From Aeriscardovia sp. (GTDB lineage Bacteria > Actinomycetota > Actinomycetes > Actinomycetales > Bifidobacteriaceae), in the NCBI GenBank assembly GCA_017405305.1, contig JAFRAT010000016.1, forward strand, positions 1 to 54,369: 54,369 nt of DNA. The letters run 5' to 3'. Of the stretch, positions 17,645 through 29,065 are shown piece after piece. Numbering within the stretch: the stretch's first letter is position 1; every line of letters starts with the position of its first letter. The notes below the pieces were generated by a model. It was not told the DNA's origin, did not search any database, and saw only the letters and a list, made by a program, of their open reading frames with translations. The position numbers were made by a program, and so were the translations under genes.

Positions 17645-18775
17645 TCACTCCTCGGGGAACACCGCTACCGGGCGCCACGCGGATCCGGCGGACCTTCGCG
17701 GATCCGCTTCCATGACGGCGATCAGCTCCTCCCGGCCATCGGCGCAGCGGATCGCTGCCGTTGGACCGGTGGACGTCCGCGGATCCATGGAATCCACGGA
17801 ATCCACGGCAGCCGGCGGACGGACGGCCGCGCACGGCACCCAGCGACCGCAGCGCAAATCGCGCGCCTGGGCGTCATCGACCTCCACGGACGGCATCACG
17901 CGCCGGGCAACGGCGGCCAGCGGCGCAGCGGCCGGAGCGAGCCTATCGGCATCGACAACGGCGCGGGTGCGCCAGCTGGTCCCGCCGGTCTTGCGGTTCT
18001 GGAAAAGATAGCGCTCCGCTCTCATCGGCACGGACCCGTCGACGGAGAAACCGCCGATAGCCGTCCGCCGCAGCGATGTCAGATAGCCGCCCACGCCCAG
18101 CGCGTCACCGAGGTCGCGCCCCAGGGAACGGATGTATGTGCCGGCCGAACAGGTGACGACGGCGGGGACGTCGCAGAAAAGAACCTCGTCAGGCGCATCT
18201 GCTGGAACCCGGTTCGCCGGATTGGCGGACGACGCGAAACCTGCGTTCGCCTCGGCAGCCGTCACGAACCGTGGCTCGCCAAGCTCGAACGCGGAAACGA
18301 CGACGCTCCGGGCCTTCAGTCGGACGACCTGGCCTCGGCGCGCCAGGTCATAGGCGTGCTGGCCGTCGACGCGAACGGCGGAATAGGCGCTAGGCACCTG
18401 CTGAATGGCGCCGACGAAACGCTCGCGGATAGTCCGGGCGATAGCCTCAGGCACCAGACCACGCACCCGTTGCGTGACAGCGTCTGCCCGGCCCTGCTCT
18501 AGCAAGTCGCCTTCGGAATCGTCCGTCGTCGTGCGGGCGCCCAAGCGGATGACCGTCCGGTAGACCTTCGCCTCGCCTGCCAGATACCGCAGCAGACGGG
18601 TCCCCTGCCCGTAGCCGAGCAGCAGCAAGCCGCTCGCCTGCGGATCCAGCGTGCCGGCATGACCGACCTTGCGGATGCCCGTGGCATGGCGAAAAGCCGC
18701 CACGACGTCGAAACTGGTGACACCGAGCGGCTTGTCGACACGGAGAAAACCAGAAACGGGCAGCGAACCGCTCAC
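17645..18775 (-). CDS. truB: tRNA pseudouridine(55) synthase
   Basis: TruB (376 aa) isomerises U55 of the tRNA T-loop. The catalytic Asp lies in GHAGTLDPQASG (Asp44). The C-terminal part is extended relative to E. coli, as in other actinobacteria, and ends in a Pro/Ser/Asp-rich stretch. The GTG start overlaps the rbfA stop (GTGA), indicating coupling. Confidence 0.97.
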   Translation of the reverse strand: MSGSLPVSGFLRVDKPLGVTSFDVVAAFRHATGIRKVGHAGTLDPQASGLLLLGYGQGTRLLRYLAGEAKVYRTVIRLGARTTTDDSEGDLLEQGRADAVTQRVRGLVPEAIARTIRERFVGAIQQVPSAYSAVRVDGQHAYDLARRGQVVRLKARSVVVSAFELGEPRFVTAAEANAGFASSANPANRVPADAPDEVLFCDVPAVVTCSAGTYIRSLGRDLGDALGVGGYLTSLRRTAIGGFSVDGSVPMRAERYLFQNRKTGGTSWRTRAVVDADRLAPAAAPLAAVARRVMPSVEVDDAQARDLRCGRWVPCAAVRPPAAVDSVDSMDPRTSTGPTAAIRCADGREELIAVMEADPRRSAGSAWRPVAVFPEE

Positions 18776-19278
18776 GCGCCAGCCTCGTCGGAACCGATGC
18801 CGCTGCCGTCCCCGGCGTCCTCATCGATCGCGCCGTCGTCATTGTCATCGTCATGACGGTACGGATCAGCATCGCCGGCGTAGGACTTTCCTTCGCGCAG
18901 GCGTGACAGGGTTTCGTCCTGCCTGGCCGCGTAGACGAGCATATCGTCCAAGTCAGCGGCCGCGGCGGGGACCTCGTCGAAGACGAACTCCAGCTGCGGC
19001 GTCAAGCGCGTGCCGGCCTTGCGGCCGACCTTCGAACGCAGACGGCCCTTGGCCTGATTCAGCGCTTCCCGGGCGCGCTCGCGCTCGCCGCGCTCCTTGC
19101 CGGCTTCGCCGAGCTGCGTCCAGTACACGCGGGCGATGTGCAGATCGTTGGTCACGCGCACTTCCGTGACGGTCACGCCGCGTAGGCGCGGATCATGGAA
19201 GTCGCGCTCCAAGCTGGCCGCCACCGTCCGCTGGATCATCGCGGCGAGACGGCCGGCTTTCGGAGTCATTTCCGCCAT
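18772..19278 (-). CDS. rbfA: 30S ribosome-binding factor A
   Basis: RbfA (168 aa from this start) binds the 30S subunit during late 16S maturation. The KH-like core covers residues about 1-120 (LERDFHDPRLRGVTVTEVRV). The last 40 residues are a very acidic Asp/Gly tail. I prefer ATG 19276-19278, which has AAGAAGG at 7 nt, over the GTG two codons upstream that overlaps the infB stop. Confidence 0.95.
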   Translation of the reverse strand: MAEMTPKAGRLAAMIQRTVAASLERDFHDPRLRGVTVTEVRVTNDLHIARVYWTQLGEAGKERGERERAREALNQAKGRLRSKVGRKAGTRLTPQLEFVFDEVPAAAADLDDMLVYAARQDETLSRLREGKSYAGDADPYRHDDDNDDGAIDEDAGDGSGIGSDEAGA

Positions 19279-19280
19279 GC

Positions 19281-22058
19281 TCACGCCTTCTTCCTAGAGG
19301 ACTGGTCCGGCTGCGCGCCGTCCTTCGCCTTGTCGGCAGCCAGTGCCTTGGCCTTCTCGGCGGCCAAGTCGCGTTCGGTCTCCTGCATCTCGTAGGTCTC
19401 GATGACGTCGCCTTCCTGGATGTCGTTGAAGGAACCGAGGTTGATGCCCGCTTCGTAGCCGGCTTTAACTTCGGTGACGTCGTCCTTGAAGCGGCGCAGC
19501 GAAGCGATCTCTAGGTCGTTGACGGTAACGACGCCGTTGCGGGTGATGCGCGCCTTGGTGCCGCGCTTGACGATGCCGTCCTGGACCATGACGCCGGCGA
19601 TGTTGCCGAACTTGGAGGAGCGGAAGATCTGGCGGATTTCGGAGTGGGACGTGACGGCCTCTTCGTAGACCGGTTTGAGCATGCCCTCCAGAGCGGCTTG
19701 GATCTCCTCCACGGCCTTGTAGATGACCGTGTAGAACTTGATCTCCACTCCCTCGCGCTCGGCCATGTCGGCGACGTTCTTGTTCGGGCGGACGTTGAAG
19801 CCGATGATGACTGCCTTGTCGACGGTCGCCAGGTTGACGTCGTTCTGGGTGATGGCGCCCACGCCGCGGTGGATGACCTGGATGCCGACCTCGTTGGACA
19901 CTCGGATCTTCATCAACTCGTCCTCGAGAGCTTCGACGGAACCGGAGGAGTCGCCCTTGATGACAAGGTTGAGCATGTCGATCTCGGACTTCTTGAACTG
20001 CTCCTTGAGGCTCTCCAGGGACACGACTTTGCGACGCTTGGCCAGAGACGCGGCTCGTTTGGTGGCTTCGCGCTTCTCCGCGATCTGACGCGCGGAGCGG
20101 TCGTCCGGGGCGACGAGGAACAGGTCGCCGGCGGCCGGGACGGACGTCAGGCCCAGCACGCCCACCGGAGTGGACGGAGTGGCCTCCTTGAGCGCGTTGC
20201 CTTCCTCGTCGAACATGGCGCGGACACGGCCGTACGCCGTGCCCACTACGATCGGGTCGCCCACGCGGAGAGTGCCCTGCTGGACTAGCACGCTGGCGAC
20301 GGAGCCGCGGCCCTTGTCGAGTCGGGCTTCGATGGTGGCGCCGCGGGCCGGCATACCCGGGTTGGCGCGCAGGTCGAGCTCGGCGTCGGCCGTCAGCAGG
20401 ACGGCCTCGAGCAGTTTGTCGATGTTGGTGCCCATCTTGGCGGAGATGTCGACGAACATAGTTTCGCCGCCGTATTCCTCCGGCACGAGGCCGAACTCGG
20501 TGAGCTGAGAGCGGACTTTCTGCGGGTTGGCGCCCGGCAAATCGATCTTGTTGACGGCCACGACGATTGGGACGCCGGCGGACTGGGCATGGTTGATCGC
20601 CTCAACGGTCTGCGGCATCACGCCGTCATCCGCGGCGACGACCAGCACAGCGACATCGGTGATCCCGGCGCCGCGGGCGCGCATGGCGGTGAAAGCCTCG
20701 TGGCCCGGGGTGTCGAGGAAAGTGATCTTGCGAGTCGAACCGCTGAGGGTGACGTCGACCATGTACGCGCCGATCCGCTGGGTGATGCCGCCGGCCTCGT
20801 GGGCGGCGACGTGCGATTGGCGGATGGTATCGAGCAAACGCGTCTTGCCGTGGTCGACGTGGCCCATGACGGTGACGACCGGCGGCCTCGGGCGGAGGTT
20901 CTCGTCATCCTGGAGCTGCTCGTCGTCGAGGTTGATGTCGAACTGCTCGAGCAGAGCCCTGTCCTCTTCCTCGGCAGACACAATCTCGACGTTCCAGCCG
21001 ATCTCTTCGCCAAGGATCTTGAAGGTTTCAGCGTCCAGCGACTGGGTGGCCGTGGCCATTTGCCCCAGATGGAACAAGACGGTGACCAGCGCCGCGGCGT
21101 TGACGTGGATTTTGTCGGCTAGGTCGGCCAGCGAAGAACCCTGGCGCAGACGGATGGTCTGGCCGCTGCCCGTCGGAATGCGGATGCCGCCGATGGTCGG
21201 CGCCTTCAGCTCCTGGAACTCCTGGCGTTTGCCGCGGCGGTTCTTACGGGCCTTGGACGAGCGGCCTCCCTGATGGCCGAACGCGCCGGCGGCGCCGCGG
21301 CCGCGGCCGCGCGGAGCAGAGGACGGGGAGCTGCCGTTACCCCACTTATTCGCGCCTGGACGGGCGGACGAACCCATCGACGCGCCAGCGCGGTTGGCAC
21401 CCCACTGGTTTGGACGGCCGCCGCGCGCAGCGGCGCCGCGGCCGCGGTTCGGACCGCCATGGCCGGCGGCGCGCCGTCCATTGACCGTCGGACGAGCCAT
21501 CGGATGCGGTCGCGGGATGTCGCCCGGCGTCGGGAAATGCATGCCCTGCTTGGCCGCGAACGGGTTGTTGCCAGGACGCGGGCCGGCCGGATGGGCGCCC
21601 AAGCGAGGCGTCTTAGACACGGCGGAACGGCCAGGACGCGGGACGCTGGTCGGCAGGCCGCCGGTCTGACCAGGACGCGGAGCCGGTTTGCCTGGGTGAC
21701 GGCCCATGGACGGCTTGTCGACGCGGTCGGCGGCCTTGTGCGGCGCAGACGACTGCGGAACACGCTGCCCCGAGGCCGGAGCGACAGCGTCCGGACGAGG
21801 CGCAGCATGATGCACCGGACCGGGCTTGACGGAACCGTCGGCCATTGGCTTGCGTCCCGGCTTCCGCGCGCCGCCCTCCACAGGACGAGAAGCGCCGCCG
21901 ACGGCTGGAAACTGCGCTCGCAGTTTGCGCACGACAGGCGCCTCGACGGTGGAAGACGCCGACTTGACGAACTCCCCCATGTCCTTCAGTTTGTTCAGAA
22001 TCGTTTTGCTGTCGACGTTGAACTTCTTCGCCAACTCATAAACGCGTGCTTTTGGCAC
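19281..22058 (-). CDS. infB: Translation initiation factor IF-2
   Basis: IF-2 (925 aa) is the GTPase that brings fMet-tRNA to the ribosome. It has an N-terminal IF2-N helix motif ([20 protein letters not shown]), a roughly 270-residue Gly/Arg/Pro/Asn-rich linker, the GTPase domain with [16 protein letters not shown] and NKID, then domains II to IV. The start is revised to GTG 22056-22058: GGAG sits 6 nt upstream and the protein then begins at the family-typical position. The ATG 12 nt upstream includes that ribosome site in its coding part. Confidence 0.96.
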   Translation of the reverse strand: MPKARVYELAKKFNVDSKTILNKLKDMGEFVKSASSTVEAPVVRKLRAQFPAVGGASRPVEGGARKPGRKPMADGSVKPGPVHHAAPRPDAVAPASGQRVPQSSAPHKAADRVDKPSMGRHPGKPAPRPGQTGGLPTSVPRPGRSAVSKTPRLGAHPAGPRPGNNPFAAKQGMHFPTPGDIPRPHPMARPTVNGRRAAGHGGPNRGRGAAARGGRPNQWGANRAGASMGSSARPGANKWGNGSSPSSAPRGRGRGAAGAFGHQGGRSSKARKNRRGKRQEFQELKAPTIGGIRIPTGSGQTIRLRQGSSLADLADKIHVNAAALVTVLFHLGQMATATQSLDAETFKILGEEIGWNVEIVSAEEEDRALLEQFDINLDDEQLQDDENLRPRPPVVTVMGHVDHGKTRLLDTIRQSHVAAHEAGGITQRIGAYMVDVTLSGSTRKITFLDTPGHEAFTAMRARGAGITDVAVLVVAADDGVMPQTVEAINHAQSAGVPIVVAVNKIDLPGANPQKVRSQLTEFGLVPEEYGGETMFVDISAKMGTNIDKLLEAVLLTADAELDLRANPGMPARGATIEARLDKGRGSVASVLVQQGTLRVGDPIVVGTAYGRVRAMFDEEGNALKEATPSTPVGVLGLTSVPAAGDLFLVAPDDRSARQIAEKREATKRAASLAKRRKVVSLESLKEQFKKSEIDMLNLVIKGDSSGSVEALEDELMKIRVSNEVGIQVIHRGVGAITQNDVNLATVDKAVIIGFNVRPNKNVADMAEREGVEIKFYTVIYKAVEEIQAALEGMLKPVYEEAVTSHSEIRQIFRSSKFGNIAGVMVQDGIVKRGTKARITRNGVVTVNDLEIASLRRFKDDVTEVKAGYEAGINLGSFNDIQEGDVIETYEMQETERDLAAEKAKALAADKAKDGAQPDQSSRKKA

Positions 22059-22194
22059 AGATTTCTCCATTCCCGACCGCGTTCCAGTGGCGCGGCCGTC
22101 TCAGAAAATGCGGTGCATCATTTCAATTTCTTGCGACCATAGTCGTTTGCCTCATCTTTCGATGTGGTGGCGGACAGCCCGAGAGCGGTGCCCC

Positions 22195-23322
22195 TTATTC
22201 TTCGCTCGTCCGCTTCCCCGCCACGAACCCCTCCTCGGAGAAGGCAACGACGGTCCCGCCGACAGTCTCCTCCCGGGCAGCAAGAGCCGCCTTCCTCCTG
22301 ACCAAAGCAGCCTCATGCTGCTCCTGGGACTCGACGCCGATCCTCCAACCAGTCAGCTTGGCGGCCAGACGAGCGTTCTGCCCTTCCTTACCGATAGCCA
22401 GGCTGAGCTGAGAATCGGGCACGAAGGCCACGGCAGCCTTGCCCTTCCTACTGAGCACCTGAACAGACGCCACATGCGCCGGGGACAAAGCGGACGCGAT
22501 GAACGCCGCCGGATCGGACGAATAATCGACAATGTCAATCTTCTCGCCGCCAAGATTCTCCATGACGGCGCGGACGCGGGACCCGCCAGGCCCGATCAAA
22601 GCCCCTTTCGGGTTCACACCGTTCGCATTCGCCCTGACAGCAACTTTAGAGCGCGCGCCGGCCTCACGAGCGATTCCCATAATCGAGACCGCACCAGAAA
22701 CCAACTCCGGCACCTCGCGCTCGAAAAGCAAGCGAACCAGTTCCGGATGAGAACGCGACACGATGATCTCCGGGCCACGCAGACCGCGGGACACGGACAC
22801 GACATAAACGCGCAGGCGCTCGCCGTGGCGGTACTCCTCGCCGGGAACCTGCTCGCGGCGAGGCAGCAGCGCTTCGATGTCGCCCACCTTGATGTGGACA
22901 TTATTGGCATCGCGGCGGTCCTGCTGGATGATGCCAGTGATGAGCTTGCCCTTGCGGCCGGAGAAGGCGCCGAACACTTTCTCGTCCTCGACCTGGCGGA
23001 ACAGCTGCTGAATCACTTGGCGGGCGGTGTACGCCGCTTGGCGGCCGAAGTTTTTCGGCGTGTCATCGTACTCGTCGCCCAGCTTCGGAGCTGGATGCGG
23101 GTCCTCCTCGGTCGGTTCCTGGGGAACCTCGTCCTGGGCCCACACGGTGAAGGTGCCGGCGCGGTGGTCCAGCTCAACCCGCGCGTGTTTCGCCGCGCCC
23201 GGCGTCTTGAAATACGCCTGCAGCAACGCTTCCTGCAGCGCGTCAGACAGCGTGTCGTCATCAATGCCCTCGTCGGCAGCCAACTGGCGAATGCTGCTCA
23301 GATCTAAATCCATCCTCGCCAT
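22195..23322 (-). CDS. nusA: Transcription termination/antitermination factor NusA
   Basis: NusA (375 aa) binds RNA polymerase and nascent RNA to modulate pausing and termination. The order is an N-terminal RNAP-binding domain, an S1 domain (residues about 140-210), then two KH domains (NPKGALIGPGGSRVRAV and the SLAIGKEGQNARLAAKL motif). The E. coli acidic repeats are absent, as usual outside proteobacteria. A start three codons later (23313) is equally possible. In many bacteria rimP precedes and ylxR follows nusA; neither is here, and the 136-nt spacer to infB is too short for ylxR. Confidence 0.97.
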   Translation of the reverse strand: MARMDLDLSSIRQLAADEGIDDDTLSDALQEALLQAYFKTPGAAKHARVELDHRAGTFTVWAQDEVPQEPTEEDPHPAPKLGDEYDDTPKNFGRQAAYTARQVIQQLFRQVEDEKVFGAFSGRKGKLITGIIQQDRRDANNVHIKVGDIEALLPRREQVPGEEYRHGERLRVYVVSVSRGLRGPEIIVSRSHPELVRLLFEREVPELVSGAVSIMGIAREAGARSKVAVRANANGVNPKGALIGPGGSRVRAVMENLGGEKIDIVDYSSDPAAFIASALSPAHVASVQVLSRKGKAAVAFVPDSQLSLAIGKEGQNARLAAKLTGWRIGVESQEQHEAALVRRKAALAAREETVGGTVVAFSEEGFVAGKRTSEE

Positions 23323-23497
23323 CCCTCAATTCTTCCATGCACGCCGCCTGTACCCGGCCATCAACGCCTTTCAGTGTACCGATTCGTACAGACACCACGG
23401 CTATGATAGCGGCGTTTATGAAATGCCTGGAAACAAGACGATTGACGCCGCCGACGCGGGCTTCCCGCCGATTCGTGCGGCTAGGAGGTGGACAACG

Positions 23498-24358
23498 ATG
23501 ACACTCCGACACCTCGCGCGTCGAACGGGCGCACTTCTCTCCTGCGCCGGCCTATGCGTCGCCCTCTGCTGCGCTGCGCCGAGCGGCGCCTGGGCCGACG
23601 ACGTCCCTTCCTCCTCCAACATCTCCGCCGGCTGCGAGGCGGCTCTGGACGCCATCGTCCGGGAAACCGCTGCTGAGAACGCCGTCGACGCACCCGCCAT
23701 CCGCTTTCTCGTATACCAGGACGCGGCGAACTCCTGGCTGTCAGCGGCTGCCGACTGCCCAGGACGCTACGAACAGGGAATCGTCGAATCGGCGTACGCC
23801 AGCTACGAAGCGCATGAAATCGCTGCAGCTGCGGGAATTTCCCCGTCCGCTGTCGAAACAGGAGCAGACGTCGACGCCGTAGACAAGACCAGCCCCGATA
23901 CGTCCTCCGACGTCGTTGTGGCCAGCGTCCCCACCCCCGAGGGATTGGGGACCGCGGCAACCTCGGCGCTGGCGCTGGCGCAGGACAAGGCCGCGTTTTC
24001 GATGGAGGTCCTCGCCGCGCGCAGCAACCCCATCAACGAGCAGGACTACGCCTTGAGTCTGCGCGCCCGCGGCAACGCCGCCCAGCTGGCGGACGGACTG
24101 ACGAAGGATCCGCGCCAGAAGCTGTACTCCGTCCAAACGCTGTTGGCCCACCCCAGCACGCTCGTGGACCCGTCGACCGGACTCCGAACGCCGACCAACG
24201 CCGCCGTCGAGATGGAGCTCGGCCTCAGCGAAGCCCAGGGAACGTCGGATCTGGCCACCGCGCGGCAGCGGCTGGCCGCTGCCGCGTTCGTCCGCGAGGC
24301 GTTCTACGATGCCTGGACGCTGGGATACCCGGCCACGCCGGTGCCGCTGGAATCCTGA
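23498..24358 (+). CDS. Secreted protein of unknown function
   Basis: A 286-aa protein with an excellent ribosome site (AGGAGGTG, 7 nt from ATG). Residues 1-33 are a classic signal peptide: basic start MTLRHLARRTG, hydrophobic core LLSCAGLCVALCCA, and a signal peptidase I site after GAWA-DD. No lipobox is at the cleavage site, so export rather than lipid anchoring is expected. The mature part is Ala/Ser/Asp-rich and mostly helical, with two Cys (residues about 46 and 87) that may pair. I do not recognise the family. It is divergent from nusA. Confidence 0.75.
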   Translation: MTLRHLARRTGALLSCAGLCVALCCAAPSGAWADDVPSSSNISAGCEAALDAIVRETAAENAVDAPAIRFLVYQDAANSWLSAAADCPGRYEQGIVESAYASYEAHEIAAAAGISPSAVETGADVDAVDKTSPDTSSDVVVASVPTPEGLGTAATSALALAQDKAAFSMEVLAARSNPINEQDYALSLRARGNAAQLADGLTKDPRQKLYSVQTLLAHPSTLVDPSTGLRTPTNAAVEMELGLSEAQGTSDLATARQRLAAAAFVREAFYDAWTLGYPATPVPLES

Positions 24359-24479
24359 CGGCAATGCGGGTGGCTGCGGCGGCAACAAGCCACGACGAGC
24401 GCAAAAGGAACAGAGGAAGTTTGTTTCCCGGATCTTTGAAACTCTGAGAAACAATCCCTTTTTCTGCAGGGAGAGGCGT

Positions 24480-24518
24480 GCTTTGCGCAACGCGGGTTTG
24501 TTCCGCGCCGCGCAAAGC
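24480..24518 (-). other. Imperfect palindrome downstream of proS
   Basis: A 9-bp outer stem (GCTTTGCGC with its complement), a 3x3 internal loop and a 4-bp inner stem lie between the converging proS and secreted-protein genes. No T-run follows on either strand, so it is only a possible bidirectional terminator. Confidence 0.35.
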
Positions 24519-24592
24519 AGCACGTCGACCCACGTGAGCCGTCTGCTTCACCGTGGCAGCAGGCGGACGCTTCAAGGGTTGTCGCTGCGATG

Positions 24593-26404
<1,812 letters not shown>

Positions 26405-26506
26405 GTTTTCAAAGCTACCGAGTCACACGGACGTGCGGAAGGAGCGATCGTGAGGGGAACCGTCAGTAGAAAACACAGCGGCGCGGAGGCAGAACGGTCG
26501 GGGTCT

Positions 26507-27871
26507 TCAGAACAGGGACGCCCCTGGAGCGGACGAACCGGTTCCTCTCCCTAGCTGGGCGTGCACCATGGCCGATGCCCGGCGCAGAACGGCGTCCAGG
26601 GCCACGGCCTGCGGGGATACCAGCAGGGCGCGCTCCCCCACGCCGTCGAGGAACAGGCCGTCTAGCCTTTCCACGCGGGACAGAGCGACATAGCCCATGC
26701 CGGGTGCGAAGGTGCGGCGCAGGTCCATGACAGCCGCGTCCAGCGTCAAGCCCTGCGACTTGTGAATGGTGATGGCCCATGCGCAACGCAATGGCACCTG
26801 TGACACCGATGCCAGCACGGTCTCGCCGTCCATCATGTCCCAATCGGCCGGGCGCATGGCGACGACGCTGCCGTTCTCGAAACGGACAATCGGCCAACCG
26901 CCTTTGCGCTTTGGAGCGAACCCTGCCACCGTTCCCAAGGAGCCGTTGACATACTGGCGCTCAGCGTCGTTGCGCAGGGCCATGACGGCCGCGCCCTCCT
27001 TCAGCACCAGATGCTCCGGGGCCAAGACGTTGCGCTTGAGGCGAGCAACGAGGTCGGCTGGACCCGAACTAACCGCATCAAAGACGTGAGGTTCCGTGTC
27101 GAGCTTCGCTAGACGGACGTCATTGAGCAAATCAGCCTGGCGGTTGGTTGGAAACAAATGGACAGCCACCTCGTCGCCCGCTGGGCGTGCGCCGCAGCGC
27201 GACAGCAACGCCAACCGGTCGCCATCCGTCACATCGGCGTCGCGGATATCGGTGAGCACCGCTAACAGCGCGCCGCCGTCCTGGCGATGCTGCTCGGTCA
27301 AATAGCAGACACGCGCGCCCATCTCCCGCCAGACAAAGGACTCCGTGACGAAACCGTCCGGGTCGCGCCCCTGGCCGCGATAGCGTTCGCGGTTCGCCTC
27401 CGCCTCCGGATCGTGGACATCCGTTCCACGGCCACGGCGCACGACCGGCGGCAGCTGGAAGAAGTCACCCGACAAGACGACCTGCAGACCGCCGAACGGT
27501 GCCGAATCATTGCGCAACCGGCGGCAGACCTGATCGACCATGTCAAACAGCCAGGCAGGCAGCATGGAGACCTCGTCGATGACGAGAACCTCGACGGCAT
27601 TGACCGCCTTGCGACGGCGAGCACGGATGCGCTTGTACAGCGCGTCGCTCAAGCTCGTGGCCACGCCCACGCCGCTCCAGGAGTGCAGGGTCTGCCCGTT
27701 AACATGCGTCGCCGCGATGCCCGTCGACGCCGTGACCGCCACCGATGCGCCGCGCCGGCGGGCGCGTTCGACAAACTGGTTAAGCACATACGTCTTGCCG
27801 GCGCCTGGAGCACCGGTAACGAACGCGCTCACACCAGATTCGAGGATCTCCAGCGCTTGCTGCTGCTTCAT
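26507..27871 (-). CDS. PIF1/RecD-like SF1 DNA helicase
   Basis: A 454-aa superfamily 1B helicase. Walker A GAPGAGKT is at residues 20-27, Walker B VIDEVSMLP, motif III SGDFFQLPPV, then the C-terminal region WAITIHKSQGLTLDAAVMDL and GYVALSRVERLDGLFL carrying motifs V and VI. All core motifs are intact, so ATP-driven unwinding is expected. The compact length without an N-terminal extension matches bacterial PIF1-like enzymes. Start ATG 27869-27871 lies 28 nt after the orn stop, so the two are probably co-transcribed. Confidence 0.88.
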   Translation of the reverse strand: MKQQQALEILESGVSAFVTGAPGAGKTYVLNQFVERARRRGASVAVTASTGIAATHVNGQTLHSWSGVGVATSLSDALYKRIRARRRKAVNAVEVLVIDEVSMLPAWLFDMVDQVCRRLRNDSAPFGGLQVVLSGDFFQLPPVVRRGRGTDVHDPEAEANRERYRGQGRDPDGFVTESFVWREMGARVCYLTEQHRQDGGALLAVLTDIRDADVTDGDRLALLSRCGARPAGDEVAVHLFPTNRQADLLNDVRLAKLDTEPHVFDAVSSGPADLVARLKRNVLAPEHLVLKEGAAVMALRNDAERQYVNGSLGTVAGFAPKRKGGWPIVRFENGSVVAMRPADWDMMDGETVLASVSQVPLRCAWAITIHKSQGLTLDAAVMDLRRTFAPGMGYVALSRVERLDGLFLDGVGERALLVSPQAVALDAVLRRASAMVHAQLGRGTGSSAPGASLF

Positions 27872-27899
27872 GCGAACCGTCTGGCCTTGGAGACCGGCA

Positions 27900-28601
27900 T
27901 CAGTAGTCGGCCTTAGGAGCGATGCGCGGGTCGGAGACGACCTCGCCTTCCCGCTCGTAGCGGCGCAGCAGACTGGTCGCCTCAATGCGCTCGCAAGTCT
28001 TTTGCGCGTCCACGGCGCTCATGCCGGGACGGTCGACGAACATAGTGGCGTAGTAGTAGCGCAGCTCGTCGATGGATTCGATAATGTCTGCGAGCGCCCG
28101 GTCGCCGCCGTGTTTGACGGGCTTGTTGGCGTAGGCTGCCGGATACCAGCGGCGGCACAGTTCCTTGAGTGTGCTGACGTCAATGGTGCGGTAGTGCAGC
28201 AGGGCTGTGAGGTCGGGCATGAAGTGGTCGAGGAATTTCTTGTCGGAGCCGATGGTGTTGCCGGCGAGGTGCGCCTTGCCGTTGGTTGGCAGGAAGCGCT
28301 TGACATAATCGACGACGCGCTTCTCGGCCTCGGCGCAGCTCAGGCCGTCCTTCATGAGGTTGATGAGACCGTTGTCGGTGTGCATCTTCCACACGACGTC
28401 GTTGTGACGCATGTGCTCGAAGGCTGCAGTGCTGGGTTTGATGACCATTTCTATGCCCTTGTCGAGCACGTTGAGGTTGAAGTCTGTGGGCACGACGGCG
28501 ATTTCGCAGAGCTCGTCGTGGAGGATGTCTAGTCCGGTCATCTCGCAGTCGATCCAGATGAGCCGGGATTCCTCCGGCGTGTAGGTCACGGTGTCTGTCA
28601 T
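27900..28601 (-). CDS. orn: Oligoribonuclease, with Asp at the catalytic His position
   Basis: Orn (233 aa) degrades 2-5-mer RNAs and the pGpG dinucleotide to nucleotides. It is a DEDDh exonuclease: the first Asp and Glu are in WIDCEMTGL, the next Asp in [10 protein letters not shown], the last in RALADI. The conserved His five residues before that final Asp is Asp here (residue 167, codon GAC at 28101-28103) in [11 protein letters not shown]; a His lies three residues earlier. Related actinobacterial enzymes have HRALADI. Overall length and the rest of the fold ([10 protein letters not shown]) are normal. Whether it is active needs testing. Confidence 0.95.
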   Translation of the reverse strand: MTDTVTYTPEESRLIWIDCEMTGLDILHDELCEIAVVPTDFNLNVLDKGIEMVIKPSTAAFEHMRHNDVVWKMHTDNGLINLMKDGLSCAEAEKRVVDYVKRFLPTNGKAHLAGNTIGSDKKFLDHFMPDLTALLHYRTIDVSTLKELCRRWYPAAYANKPVKHGGDRALADIIESIDELRYYYATMFVDRPGMSAVDAQKTCERIEATSLLRRYEREGEVVSDPRIAPKADY

Positions 28602-28650
28602 TTTTCTTCTTTCTGTTGGCTTGGCGGGGCGCGTTTTGGTAAGGGGCGCC

Positions 28651-29064
28651 TCAGGCGATTGGGATGCGGCTTCGCAGGATGATCACGGCTTCGATTGCCA
28701 GGATGACCACGGCGCCGCTGAACATGGACCACGCGAACACGGAATGGTTGAAGAAATCGCAGCGGCTTAGGAGGGCGAGCGCGACGAAGACGATGACGAT
28801 TTTGGCGATCCAGCTGGCCATGACGATGACGATGAACGTTTTGGGGTCGAGGTGTTGGCGTCCCAGGACGGCGAACACGACGGGAGTCGTCAGGCTGAAC
28901 ACGACGAGGATCGCGAACGCCAGGAGCGAGGCCCACAGCCCGGGTTCGCCTTTGGCCGCCCAGCCGACGGCCGCGGAGGCGGCCAGCACGCACGCCGCGG
29001 CGACGGTGCTGGAAACGAGGATGCGGCGGATCACGCTTTGCGCAGTGTCTTCTGTCCTTGCCAT
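28651..29064 (-). CDS. Small four-helix membrane protein, AtpI-like
   Basis: A 137-aa protein with about four hydrophobic segments (residues 18-36, 45-65, 78-100 and 110-130). ATG 29062-29064 has AAGGA at 6 nt and lies one base after the upstream transferase stop. In many actinobacteria a gene of this size and topology between an undecaprenyl-P sugar transferase and the atp operon is annotated AtpI/UncI-like; here no atp genes follow, only orn. Function is inferred from position and topology. Confidence 0.6.
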   Translation of the reverse strand: MARTEDTAQSVIRRILVSSTVAAACVLAASAAVGWAAKGEPGLWASLLAFAILVVFSLTTPVVFAVLGRQHLDPKTFIVIVMASWIAKIVIVFVALALLSRCDFFNHSVFAWSMFSGAVVILAIEAVIILRSRIPIA

Positions 29065-29065
29065 G

